From: Nemopilema nomurai
Taxonomy: Eukaryota > Cnidaria > Scyphozoa > Rhizostomeae > Rhizostomatidae
Assembly: GCA_003864495.1 (NCBI GenBank)
Contig: ML133427.1
Span: 688,483-752,482, forward strand
Direction: 5' to 3'
DNA length: 64,000 bases
Shown: positions 1 through 12,500 of the stretch, one piece after another
How positions within the stretch are numbered: position 1 is the first letter of the stretch
Layout of the letters: each line of letters opens with the position of its first letter
The notes under the pieces: generated by a model
Databases searched by the model: none
Told to the model about the DNA's origin: nothing
Seen by the model: the letters and a program-made list of their open reading frames with translations, nothing else
Position numbers and translations under genes: made by a program

Positions 1-3000
1 GTGTAGATAACGCAACTAGCAAAAACACTAAGGCTATAGCCTTGCCAAAAGGGTCATTTTTGACCCAAAAATTGTTTCTCCAGATATGAAACCACAATGA
101 TATCACTAGAGGAGCATTTTCATGCTGATTTCACTGTTGTATCTTGCGTATTTCAGGAGTTACGGAGCTTTTAGTGTAGATAACGCAACTAGCAAAAACA
201 CTAAGGCTATAGCCTTGCCAAAAGGGTCATTTTTGACCCAAAAATTGTTTCTCCAGATATCAAACACAATGATAGAGCATCACTAGAGGAGCATTTTCAT
301 GCTGATTTCACTGTTGTATCTTGCGTATTTCAGGAGTTACGGAGCTTTTAGTGTAGATAACGCAACTAGCAAAAACACTAAGGCTATAGCCTTGCCAAAA
401 GGGTCATTTTTGACCCAAAAATTGTTTCTCCAGATATGAAACACAATGATAGAGCATCACTAGAGGAGCATTTTCATGCTGATTTCACTGTTGTATCTTG
501 CGTATTTCAGGAGTTACGGAGCTTTTAGTGTAGATAACGCAACTAGCAAAAACACTAAGGCTATAGCCTTGCCAAAAGGGTCATTTTTGACCCAAAAATT
601 GTTTCTCCAGATATCAAACACAATGATAGAGCATCACTAGAGGAGCATTTTCATGCTGATTTCACTGTTGTATCTTGCGTATTTCAGGAGTTACGGAGCT
701 TTTAGTGTAGATAACGCATCTAGCAAAAACACTAAGGCTATAGCCTTGCCAAAAGGGTCATTTTTGACCCAAAAATTGTTTCTCCAGATATCAAACACAA
801 TGATAGAGCATCACTAGAGGAGCATTTTCATGCTGATTTCACTGTTGTATCTTGCGTATTTCAGGAGTTACGGAGCTTTTAGTGTAGATAACGCAACTAG
901 CAAAAACACTAAGGCTATAGCCTTGCCAAAAGGGTCATTTTTGACCCAAAAATTGTTTCTCCAGATATCAAACACAATGATAGAGCATCACTAGAGGAGC
1001 ATTTTCATGCTGATTTCACTGTTGTATCTTGCGTATTTCAGGAGTTACGGAGCTTTTAGTGTAGATAACGCAACTAGCAAAAACACTAAGGCTATAGCCT
1101 TGCCAAAAGGGTCATTTTTGACCCAAAAATTGTTTCTCCAGATATGAAACACAATGATAGAGCATCACTAGAGGAGCATTTTCATGCTGATTTCACTGTT
1201 GTATCTTGCGTATTTCAGGAGTTACGGAGCTTTTAGTGTAGATAACGCAACAGCAAAAACACTAAGGCTATAGCCTTGCCAAAAGGGTCATTTTTGACCC
1301 AAAAATTGTTTCTCCAGATATAAACACAATGATAGAGCATCACTAGAGGAGCATTTTCATGCTGATTTCACTGTTGTATCTTGCGTATTTCAGGAGTTAC
1401 GGAGCTTTTAGTGTAGATAACGCATCAAGCAAAAACACTAAGGCTATAGCCTTGCCAAAAGGGTCATTTTTGACCCAAAAATTGTTTCTCTCCAGATATA
1501 AACACAATGATAGAGCATCACTAGAGGAATTTTCATTTGATTTCACTGTTGTATCTTGCGTATTTCAGGAGTTACGGAGCTTTTAGTGTAGATAACGCAA
1601 CTAGCAAAAACACTAAGGCTATAGCCTTGCCAAAAGGGTCATTTTTGACCCAAAAATTGTTTCTCCAGATATCAAACACAATGATAGAGCATCACTAGAG
1701 GAGCATTTTCATGCTGATTTCACTGTTGTATCTTGCGTATTTCAGGAGTTACGGAGCTTTTAGTGTAGATAACGCAACTAGCAAAAACACTAAGGCTATA
1801 GCCTTGCCAAAAGGGTCATTTTTGACCCAAAAATTGTTTCTCCAGATATCAAACACAATGATAGAGCATCACTAGAGGAGCATTTTCATGCTGATTTCAC
1901 TGTTGTATCTTGCGTATTTCAGGAGTTACGGAGCTTTTAGTGTAGATAACGCAACTAGCAAAAACTAAGGCTATAGCCTTGCCAAAAGGGTCATTTTTGA
2001 CCCAAAAATTGTTTCTCCAGATATCAAACACAATGATAGAGCATCACTAGAGGAGCATTTTCATGCTGATTTCACTGTTGTATCTTGCGTATTTCAGGAG
2101 TTACGGAGCTTTTAGTGTAGATAACGCAACTAGCAAAAACACTAAGGCTATAGCCTTGCCAAAAGGGTCATTTTTGACCCAAAAATTGTTTCTCCAGATA
2201 TGAAACACAATGATAGAGCATCACTAGAGGAGCATTTTCATGCTGATTTCACTGTTGTATCTTGCGTATTTCAGGAGTTACGGAGCTTTTAGTGTAGATA
2301 ACGCAACTAGCAAAAACACTAAGGCTATAGCCTTGCCAAAAGGGTCATTTTTGACCCAAAAATTGTTTCTCCAGATATCAAACACAATGATAGAGCATCA
2401 CTAGAGGAGCATTTTCATGCTGATTTCACTGTTGTATCTTGCGTATTTCAGGAGTTACGGAGCTTTTAGTGTAGATAACGCAACTAGCAAAAACACTAAG
2501 GCTATAGCCTTGCCAAAAGGGTCATTTTTGACCCAAAAATTGTTTCTCCAGATATCAAACACAATGATAGAGCATCACTAGAGGAGCATTTTCATGCTGA
2601 TTTCACTGTTGTATCTTGCGTATTTCAGGAGTTACGGAGCTTTTAGTGTAGATAACGCAACTAGCAAAAACACTAAGGCTATAGCCTTGCCAAAAGGGTC
2701 ATTTTTGACCCAAAAATTGTTTCTCCAGATATCAAACACAATGATAGAGCATCACTAGAGGAGCATTTTCATGCTGATTTCACTGTTGTATCTTGCGTAT
2801 TTCAGGAGTTACGGAGCTTTTAGTGTAGATAACGCAACTAGCAAAAACACTAAGGCTATAGCCTTGCCAAAAGGGTCATTTTTGACCCAAAAATTGTTTC
2901 TCCAGATATCAAACACAATGATAGAGCATCACTAGAGGAGCATTTTCATGCTGATTTCACTGTTGTATCTTGCGTATTTCAGGAGTTACGGAGCTTTTAG

Positions 3001-6000
3001 TGTAGATAACGCAACTAGCAAAAACACTAAGGCTATAGCCTTGCCAAAAGGGTCATTTTTGACCCAAAAATTGTTTCTCCAGATATCAAACACAATGATA
3101 GAGCATCACTAGAGGAGCATTTTCATGCTGATTTCACTGTTGTATCTTGCGTATTTCAGGAGTTACGGAGCTTTTAGTGTAGATAACGCAACTAGCAAAA
3201 ACACTAAGGCTATAGCCTTGCCAAAAGGGTCATTTTTGACCCAAAAATTGTTTCTCCAGATATCAAACACAATGATAGAGCATCACTAGAGGAGCATTTT
3301 CATGCTGATTTCACTGTTGTATCTTGCGTATTTCAGGAGTTACGGAGCTTTTAGTGTAGATAACGCAACTAGCAAAAACACTAAGGCTATAGCCTTGCCA
3401 AAAGGGTCATTTTTGACCCAAAAATTGTTTCTCCAGATATCAAACACAATGATAGAGCATCACTAGAGGAGCATTTTCATGCTGATTTCACTGTTGTATC
3501 TTGCGTATTTCAGGAGTTACGGAGCTTTTAGTGTAGATAACGCAACTAGCAAAAACACTAAGGCTATAGCCTTGCCAAAAGGGTCATTTTTGACCCAAAA
3601 ATTGTTTCTCCAGATATCAAACACAATGATAGAGCATCACTAGAGGAGCATTTTCATGCTGATTTCACTGTTGTATCTTGCGTATTTCAGGAGTTACGGA
3701 GCTTTTAGTGTAGATAACGCATAGCAAAAACACTAAGGCTATAGCCTTGCCAAAAGGGTCATTTTTGACCCAAAAATTGTTTCTCCAGATATCAAACACA
3801 ATGATAGAGCATCACTAGAGGAGCATTTTCATGCTGATTTCACTGTTGTATCTTGCGTATTTCAGGAGTTACGGAGCTTTTAGTGTAGATAACGCAACTA
3901 GCAAAAACACTAAGGCTATAGCCTTGCCAAAAGGGTCATTTTTGACCCAAAAATTGTTTCTCCAGATATCAAACACAATGATAGAGCATCACTAGAGGAG
4001 CATTTTCATGCTGATTTCACTGTTGTATCTTGCGTATTTCAGGAGTTACGGAGCTTTTAGTGTAGATAACGCAACTAGCAAAAACACTAAGGCTATAGCC
4101 TTGCCAAAAGGGTCATTTTTGACCCAAAAATTGTTTCTCCAGATATGAAACACAATGATAGAGCATCACTAGAGGAGCATTTTCATGCTGATTTCACTGT
4201 TGTATCTTGCGTATTTCAGGAGTTACGGAGCTTTTAGTGTAGATAACGCAACTAGCAAAAACACTAAGGCTATAGCCTTGCCAAAAGGGTCATTTTTGAC
4301 CCAAAAATTGTTTCTCCAGATATGAAACACACTGATAGAGCATCACTAGAGGAGCATTTTCATGCTGATTTCACTGTTGTATCTTGCGTATTTCAGGAGT
4401 TACGGAGCTTTAGTGTAGATAACGCAACTAGCAAAAACACTAAGGCTATAGCCTTGCCAAAAGGGTCATTTTTGACCCAAAAATTGTTTCTCCAGATATC
4501 AAACACATGATAGAGCATCACTAGAGGAGCATTTTCATGCTGATTTCACTGTTGTATCTTGCGTATTTCAGGAGTTACGGAGCTTTTAGTGTAGATAACG
4601 CATCAAGCAAAAACACTAAGGCTATAGCCTTGCCAAAGGGTCATTTTTGACCCAAAAATTGTTTCTCCAGATATGAAACACAATGATAGAGCATCACTAG
4701 AGGAGCATTTTCATGCTGATTTCACTGTTGTATCTTGCGTATTTCAGGAGTTACGGAGCTTTTAGTGTAGATAACGCATAGCAAAAACACTAAGGCTATA
4801 GCCTTGCCAAAAGGGTCATTTTTGACCCAAAAATTGTTTCTCCAGATATCAAACACAATGATAGAGCATCACTAGAGGAGCATTTTCATGCTGATTTCAC
4901 TGTTGTATCTTGCGTATTTCAGGAGTTACGGAGCTTTTAGTGTAGATAACGCAACTAGCAAAAACACTAAGGCTATATTGCCAAAAGGGTCATTTTTGAC
5001 CCAAAAATTGTTTCTCCAGATATCACACAATGATAGAGCATCACTAGAGGAGCATTTTCATGCTGATTTCACTGTTGTATCTTGCGTATTTCAGGAGTTA
5101 CGGAGCTTTTAGTGTAGATAACGCAACTAGCAAAAACACTAAGGCTATAGCCTTGCCAAAAGGGTCATTTTTGACCCAAAAATTGTTTCTCCAGATATCA
5201 AACACAATGATAGAGCATCACTAGAGGAGCATTTTCATGCTGATTTCACTGTTGTATCTTGCGTATTTCAGGAGTTACGGAGCTTTTAGTGTAGATAACG
5301 CAACAGCAAAACACTAAGGCTATAGCCTTGCCAAAAGGGTCATTTTTGACCCAAAAATTGTTTCTCCAGATATCAAACACAATGATAGAGCATCACTAGA
5401 GGAGCATTTTCATGCTGATTTCACTGTTGTATCTTGCGTATTTCAGGAGTTACGGAGCTTTTAGTGTAGATAACGCAACTAGCAAAAACACTAAGGCTAT
5501 AGCCTTGCAAAAGGGTCATTTTTGACCCAAAAATTGTTTCTCCAGATATGAACACAATGATAGAGCATCACTAGAGGAGCATTTTCATGCTGATTTCACT
5601 GTTGTATCTTGCGTATTTCAGGAGTTACGGAGCTTTTAGTGTAGATAACGCATCAAGCAAAAACACTAAGGCTATAGCCTTGCCAAAGGGTCATTTTTGA
5701 CCCAAAAATTGTTTTCTCAGATATCAAACACAATGATAGAGCATCACTAGAGGAGCATTTTCATGCTGATTTCACTGTTGTATCTTGCGTATTTCAGGAG
5801 TTACGGAGCTTTTAGTGTAGATAACGCAACTAGCAAAAACACTAAGGCTATAGCCTTGCCAAAAGGGTCATTTTTGACCCAAAAATTGTTTCTCCAGATA
5901 TCAAACACAATGATAGAGCATCACTAGAGGAGCATTTTCATGCTGATTTCACTGTTGTATCTTGCGTATATTTCAGGAGTTACGGAGCTTTTAGTGTAGA

Positions 6001-8375
6001 TAACGCATCAAGCAAAAACACTAAGGCTATAGCCTTGCCAAAAGGGTCATTTTTGACCCAAAAATTGTTTCTCCAGATATCAAAACAATGATAGAGCATC
6101 ACTAGAGGAGCATTTTCATGCTGATTTCACTGTTGTATCTTGCGTATTTCAGGAGTTACGGAGCTTTTAGTGTAGATAACGCAATAAGCAAAAACACTAA
6201 GGCTATAGCCTTGCCAAAAGGGTCATTTTTGACCCAAAAATTGTTTCTCCAGATATCAAACACAATGATAGAGCATCACTAGAGGAGCATTTTCATGCTG
6301 ATTTCACTGTTGTATCTTGTGTATTTCAGGAGTTACGGAGCTTTTAGTGTAGATAACGCAACTAGCAAAAACACTAAGGCTATAGCCTTGCCAAAAGGGT
6401 CATTTTTGACCCAAAAATTGTTTCTCCAGATATGAAACAACAATGATGAGCATCACTAGAGGAGCATTTTCATGCTGATTTCACTGTTGTATCTTGCGTA
6501 TTTCAGGAGTTACGGAGCTTTTAGTGTAGATAACGCAACTAGCAAAAACACTAAGGCTATAGCCTTGCCAAAAGGGTCATTTTTGACCCAAAATTGTTTC
6601 TCCAGATATCAAACACAGATAGAGCATCACTAGAGGAGCATTTTCATGCTGATTTCACTGTTGTATCTTGCGTATTTCAGGAGTTACGGAGCTTTTAGTG
6701 TAGATAACGCAACTAGCAAAAACACTAAGGCTATAGCCTTGCCAAAAGGGTCATTTTTGACCCAAAAATTTGTTTCTCCAGATTGAAACACAATGATAGA
6801 GCATCACTAGAGGAGCATTTTCATGCTGATTTCACTGTTGTATCTTGCGTATTTCAGGGTTACGGAGCTTTTAGTGTAGATAACGCATCAAGCAAAAACA
6901 CTAAGGCTATAGCCTTGCCAAAGGGTCATTTTTGACCCAAAATTGTTTCTCCAGATATGAAACACATGAATAGAGCATCACTAGAGGAGCATTTTCATGC
7001 TGATTTCACTGTTGTATCTTGCGTATTTCAGGAGTTACGGAGCTTTTAGTGTAGATAACGCAACAAGCAAAAACACTAAGGCTATAGCCCTTGCCAAAAG
7101 GGTCATTTTTGACCCAAAAATGTTTCTCCAGATATCAAACACAATGATAGAGGCATCACTAGAGGAGCATTTTCATGCTGATTTCACTGTTGTATCTTGC
7201 GTATTTCAGGAGTTACGGAGCTTTTAGTGTAGATAACGCATCAAGCAAAAACACTAAGGCTATAGCCTTGCCAAAAGGGTCATTTTTGACCCAAAAATTG
7301 TTTCTCCAGATATCAAACACAATGATAGAGCATCACTAGAGGAGCATTTTCATGCTGATTTCACTGTTGTATCTTGCGTATTTCAGGAGTTACGGAGCTT
7401 TTAGTGTAGATAACGCATAGCAAAAACACTAAGGCTATAGCCTTGCCAAAAGGGTCATTTTTGACCCAAAAATTGTTTCTCCAGATATCAAACAATGATA
7501 GAGCATCACTAGAGGAGCATTTTCATGCTGATTTCACTGTTGTATCTTGCGTATTTCAGGAGTTACGGAGCTTTTAGTGTAGATAACGCATAGCAAAAAC
7601 ACTAAGGCTATAGCCTTGCCAAAAGGGTCATTTTTGACCCAAAAATTGTTTCTCCAGATATCACACAATGATAGAGCATCACTAGAGGAGCATTTTCATG
7701 CTGATTTCACTGTTGTATCTTGCGTATTTCAGGAGTTACGGAGCTTTTAGTGTAGATAACGCATAAAGCAAAAACACTAAGGCTATAGCCTTGCCAAAAG
7801 GGTCATTTTTGACCCAAAAATTGTTTCTCCAGATATCAAACACAATGATAGAGCATCACTAGAGGAGCATTTTCATGCTGATTTCACTGTTGTATCTTGC
7901 GTATTTCAGGAGTTACGGAGCTTTTAGTGTAGATAACGCATAGCAAAAACACTAAGGCTATAGCCTTGCCAAAAGGGTCATTTTTGACCCAAAAATTGTT
8001 TCTCCAGATATGAAACACAATGATAGAGCATCACTAGAGGAGCATTTTCATGCTGATTTCACTGTTATATCTTGCGTATTTCAGGAGTTACGGAGCTTTT
8101 AGTGTAGATAACGCAACTAGCAAAAACACCAAGGCTATACCCTTGCCAAAAGGCTCATTTTTGTCCCAAAAATTCTTTGTCTAGATATCAAACACACTGA
8201 TAGAGCATCACTAGAGGAGCATTTTCATGCTGATTTTACTATCATATGTTGCCTATTTCTAGAGTTTGGGAGTTTTTAATGTTGGTATCAAACATATTTA
8301 TAGTCGTAAGTCCTTTTAAATGAGGTATTTTCATCCAAAAATCCTTTCCCTAGATTTTGAAGAAAATTTGACTTT
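1..8375. repeat. 177-bp tandem satellite array (about 46-47 units), truncated by left window edge
   Basis: A 177-bp unit repeats head to tail from base 1; copies start, for example, at 174, 351 and 528. Most units look nearly identical by eye. Each carries a perfect 14-bp palindrome, AAGGCTATAGCCTT, followed about 8 bp later by a hairpin with stem GGGTCA/TGACCC and a TTTT loop. Length variants cluster at two places, just after ATAACGCA and just after CAGATAT, which bracket this dyad-rich core. The last unit (about 8101-8275) is clearly diverged and a more decayed fragment reaches about 8375. Short open frames inside the array are by-products of the unit being a multiple of three with one TAG per unit. 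The unit length is in the range common for centromeric or heterochromatic satellites; that role is inference. Confidence 0.97.
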
Positions 8376-9504
8376 GAATTTTGATGATAAATATGTTAAG
8401 ATATGAAGTATGAGTATTTCGTTTTGATATTTGTCTGTGAATCTTTGAATTTTGAACTGGCTCTTTTCATGGACAAAGAATGAGTAAGGAGAAAAAGGTG
8501 AAATGGAGAGAGGCTAGGCCTTACATTGTAGTTTTGGTGGTTTTACATGTTAAATTCAACAATTCTTGGTACAAACAAATTGGCGCTTAAAGACTTGGAA
8601 AACAAAGCTTAGATTAGTTCAGGTCTTTTGCTTTTTGCTTGGGGAGATAATGGTACCTTTTGTCAGTAGCCCATCAATAGAGAAGCGGTTTGTTCTGATG
8701 ACATCTATCTTGCAACTCCGTCTTCTTCTCTCACAGGACTCTGTTAACAGAAAATTATTCCAGAATGACTCACACTGTTTAAAGTGCTCAACATAAAGCA
8801 TGACTAGGTACATCTGCAGTAACTTTGAAGGGCACAAGACAATGATATGCCAGGTGGGAAATAAAGTTGATATCTCGATGCATAGGATGGCGGGTGAAGC
8901 CAGCCAAATGGGGAGATTGACTGACATTCGGAGTAGCTTGCCACTTCGGTATAAAACAGATTTCACGACCAGTCACAAGCTGTACCTAATGACGCCAGGA
9001 CATGAAGGATATGAAAGGAAACGAAAAGCAAACAATGACAAACCTTGACATGGACCTTGTGACGTATGAGGACTGTTCGTAAAATTAGAGCCTTGAAAAA
9101 GAACCGGAAAATATCACGCTAGATTTTACCTTGAATTATGCATTTTTTAGCAAACACGTTTAACTCTTTAATATAAGACAATAGTTAAAATTTTACAACT
9201 AACGGAGTATGTACTATATGGTACTCTGTTTGAACCGACCTTGCTACAGAGAGTAAGAAAAACGACCAGAATCGCAGTTAACAAATAACAACCAGAATAC
9301 AACAAACAAAGTAGCTGTTGTGAGAAACAAATTGAGAAGTGGCTACTTAGGAACCAACCAGAGAAATCCAACCAGAGAAATCCAACCAGCGCAGTGAGAC
9401 AAACATCACTATTAGCGACCAGGGAAATGGCACACAGAATCAAACGAGACAGACATCACTACCGCATGCATGACTTCTAAATTCTCTACCACTTATAATC
9501 ATTA
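8376..9504. other. Interval between satellite and CSN1 3' end
   Basis: No gene is recognised. Short direct repeats (CAACCAGAGAAATC in tandem near 9355-9390; AGACAAACATCACTA and AGACAGACATCACTA near 9398 and 9449) are present. Overlapping short open frames around 8566-9048 on both strands match nothing I recognise. If CSN1 has an additional C-terminal exon, it would be here, but I could not find one. Confidence 0.5.
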
Positions 9505-12500
9505 CTAGAAATCCTGATGAAGTAAAAGCACCTTGCATCTCCTTTGGTACTCTTGTCCCATGAAAAGGGCCTTTTCAAATGTGTTACTTCGCTGATCGAT
9601 GTCACGAGCATGCAGTATCTTTAAAAAAGGCAAAAAGAAATCAAACAAATGGCATCCATGAAGATTAATTGTCAGGTAATCAGACGTAGCGACACTTCGT
9701 ATTAAACAGCTGATATTTTTCTAGTTACTTCATTCGTGTTGACATTTGCCAGTCAAGAGAAGGTTCAGTTAATTCGTCTTCTAATAATGAATCTCTAGTA
9801 TTGAAAGCAATTCATTACCTTTTTCTGGGAGTCTATTCGTGCTGAAATTTGTCCGTCGAGAATAAGTTGGGTTAATTCGTCTTCTAACGAGGTGACGCTA
9901 GTATTGAAAGCTTCCGCCATTTTGTTGAGATCAGCTGACACATAGGGGCTGAAATACTGGTCAATGAAAACATTTTCGTTAGATATAAACAACATAAACA
10001 TTGTTTTTTCAAAATTAAATCGAAACCTGCTTAGTTAAGTAGAAAAGAAAAAAGATATTGCATAAATGACTCGGGAATCCTGTATATAAGTGTAGGTAAA
10101 TGAAATTGGAATAAATGTAATCTTCCCACGTAAACAGAAAAATAGAACTGTAAGCAAATGACTCTAAAGCAAAAGATGCTTTTCAATTTCTAAAAAATTA
10201 TAATGTCTGCCAACTCTGATTACTAAAGTAGTTTGCTGAATGTGCAAAAACGGAGCAAACAAAAAAATCATGAAACTTAAAAAAATATAAAATACTTTGA
10301 CACTATCTACATTGGAAATCAAATTTAGAAAATATTCAATAATTGCTTTAGTGATAGATCGACCTTGCTAAACAACGTGATTCTCCTTATTCACTTCTTG
10401 AATGGTAGGTTTTTCGCACAGCGATATAGATTATTAAAAGCAATTCGTTAATCTAACTTCAAGCAAATAGCTTTAATTTGCTGAACATTACATCCTGGAA
10501 TGACTTGCTGAGAACATTGCAAATTCTTTCTTTTCGCAATAATCCAGACAAAATTTGCTTCTAGTTACGACATTGTTGCTTTAAGGATAAAACCCATAAG
10601 CTCACCTGGATGAGTGCTCGTTTCCTGATTTCCGAATAAAGAGTGTTCACGTGCGGTGATAAATAAATATCAAGCAATAGGTTGTCCTGAGAAAAAAAAA
10701 GATTTGATTTAACATTTAACTAAATGAAGATTAAGTTACTTGGGAAGCTGCAAGTAGTCATGTAATTTATCGATAATACAAATGCTATTAGCGGACATTG
10801 GAAAACTGTGAAGATACAATGCAGGTCAGAAGAGGAAGCTTCAATATGCACAATAAAGGTTACAACAGGAAATCGTTCGAAAATAAATAGAAGTTAAAGT
10901 AGATATATTTGAGAAAGTTATTGGAAACAACAGCAAAAGTTTGAGATGAGATGAAAAGGTTATGCAATTGGCTGGGCAGACCAGAGGATGTCACAGACGA
11001 ATTTGTGGTGAGACTAAAACACGGGACAGAATGTGCGGTAGAAGAGAGATTTTGATGAGGTAAAAACAAGCAATGAAAATATGAGGCGAAGATTTGAAGG
11101 AGCAGAGAAACACAGGGAAACGATGCGAAGATTTGAAGGAGTAGGAAAACACAGGGAAACGATGCGAAGATTTGAAGGAGTAGGAAAACACAGGGAAACG
11201 ATGCGAAGATTTGAAGGAGCAGAGAAACACAGGGAAACGACGCGAAGATTTGAAGGAGCAGAGAAACACAGGGAAACGATGCGAAGATTTGAAGGAGCAG
11301 AGAAACACAGGGAAACGATGCGAAGATTTGAAGGAGCATAGAAACACAGGGAAACAATGCGAAGATTTGAAGGAGCAAAGAAGGGCAAGGAAACGATAAT
11401 GCAACAACAGAGACAAATGATGAGATGAAAAGGGTTTGATAACGAAGATTTGTAGGGTGGTAGAGTGAAGAGAAATGAAATAATCAAATGAGGATAGCAA
11501 CAAAAAATAGGATTAACTTGGTCGTCTGTTGGAGGATTGGAGAAGACTCGTTCGCAATAACCGTCCTTGCAAATGAGAATGAATAAGAAAAAAATGGATT
11601 TATTGTACATAATCAATTGTGATCGACTCTAATATTCATGAATTGCAAATGTTAAATAAACTAAATCACGATAAAAGTTTATACCTTCATTTCACCTAAT
11701 AGCTTTAAGCATTCGGCATATTGTGAGTCGTAAAATTTGTGAAGAATATTTCGAAGTTGAGGCTCTAATTCCAAGAACTGTTTAAAGGAGCTGGAAAAAG
11801 ACAGATATCATATTGGAAAAAGTAGACCCGATAGTATTTCCGTGCGAGTTCAAGAAAAGTCAAATAATCCAACAAATGAATGAAACTGAGTACTAAGGCT
11901 GAAACAATTAAAGTGAAGCGAGGCTAATAATAGATCTTGTCACAAAAAAACCGTGTCGAAACTTCCTATTAGGGAACGGTTTGGGTACAGAATAGTTCTC
12001 TAAAAATGTACAAGGTCAGCTAAATATTCGATCACAAAAAGTGCAAAATATTTTTCTTTTATCAATCAAAAGTTTAAAAACAACAAGGTTAATGCATGAT
12101 ACTGTGGCATTTGTAGCGAGGAAGGACGCAGGGTCCTCACCGAGTCCTCACTACAAATAACAATGATCTAAGAAATAGCAACGGTAAATTAACAATCAAA
12201 AAAAAGGTTAAATACATATACTCTCTAAATCAAGGCAAAGAAAAAGAACGAAAAAAATATTTGCACATAAGTGTCCCACATCATGAGAAATTATCACAAA
12301 GTGGATGTGTTATATATCTCTTTTTAGTTTTACGTATCTCATACAAATCTCATCAGCTTATTTTGCAGAGGACAGACTTCACTGTTTCCAAGCATGCTTC
12401 CTTAAAGAATTAATTCTTCAATACATAAATATTTATGTAAAGAGCATCTATAAGTGGCTGACTTTTATTAAATATATTGTGTTGGTTTTTAATTGGAATA

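Noticed and set aside
1..8275. Repeated open frames such as MLISLLYLAYFRSYGAF in the satellite, as a small-protein family
   Set aside because: They arise because the 177-bp unit is divisible by three with only one TAG in that frame; longer versions appear only where an indel shifts frame. No start context or constraint is visible.
1..8275. CRISPR-like array
   Set aside because: There are no unique spacers; the whole unit repeats without interruption, and the genes are eukaryotic.
10860..11616. Minus-strand frames of 170-200 codons with [17 protein letters not shown] repeats
   Set aside because: They are translations of the 39-bp minisatellite in a CSN1 intron, open in several frames at once.
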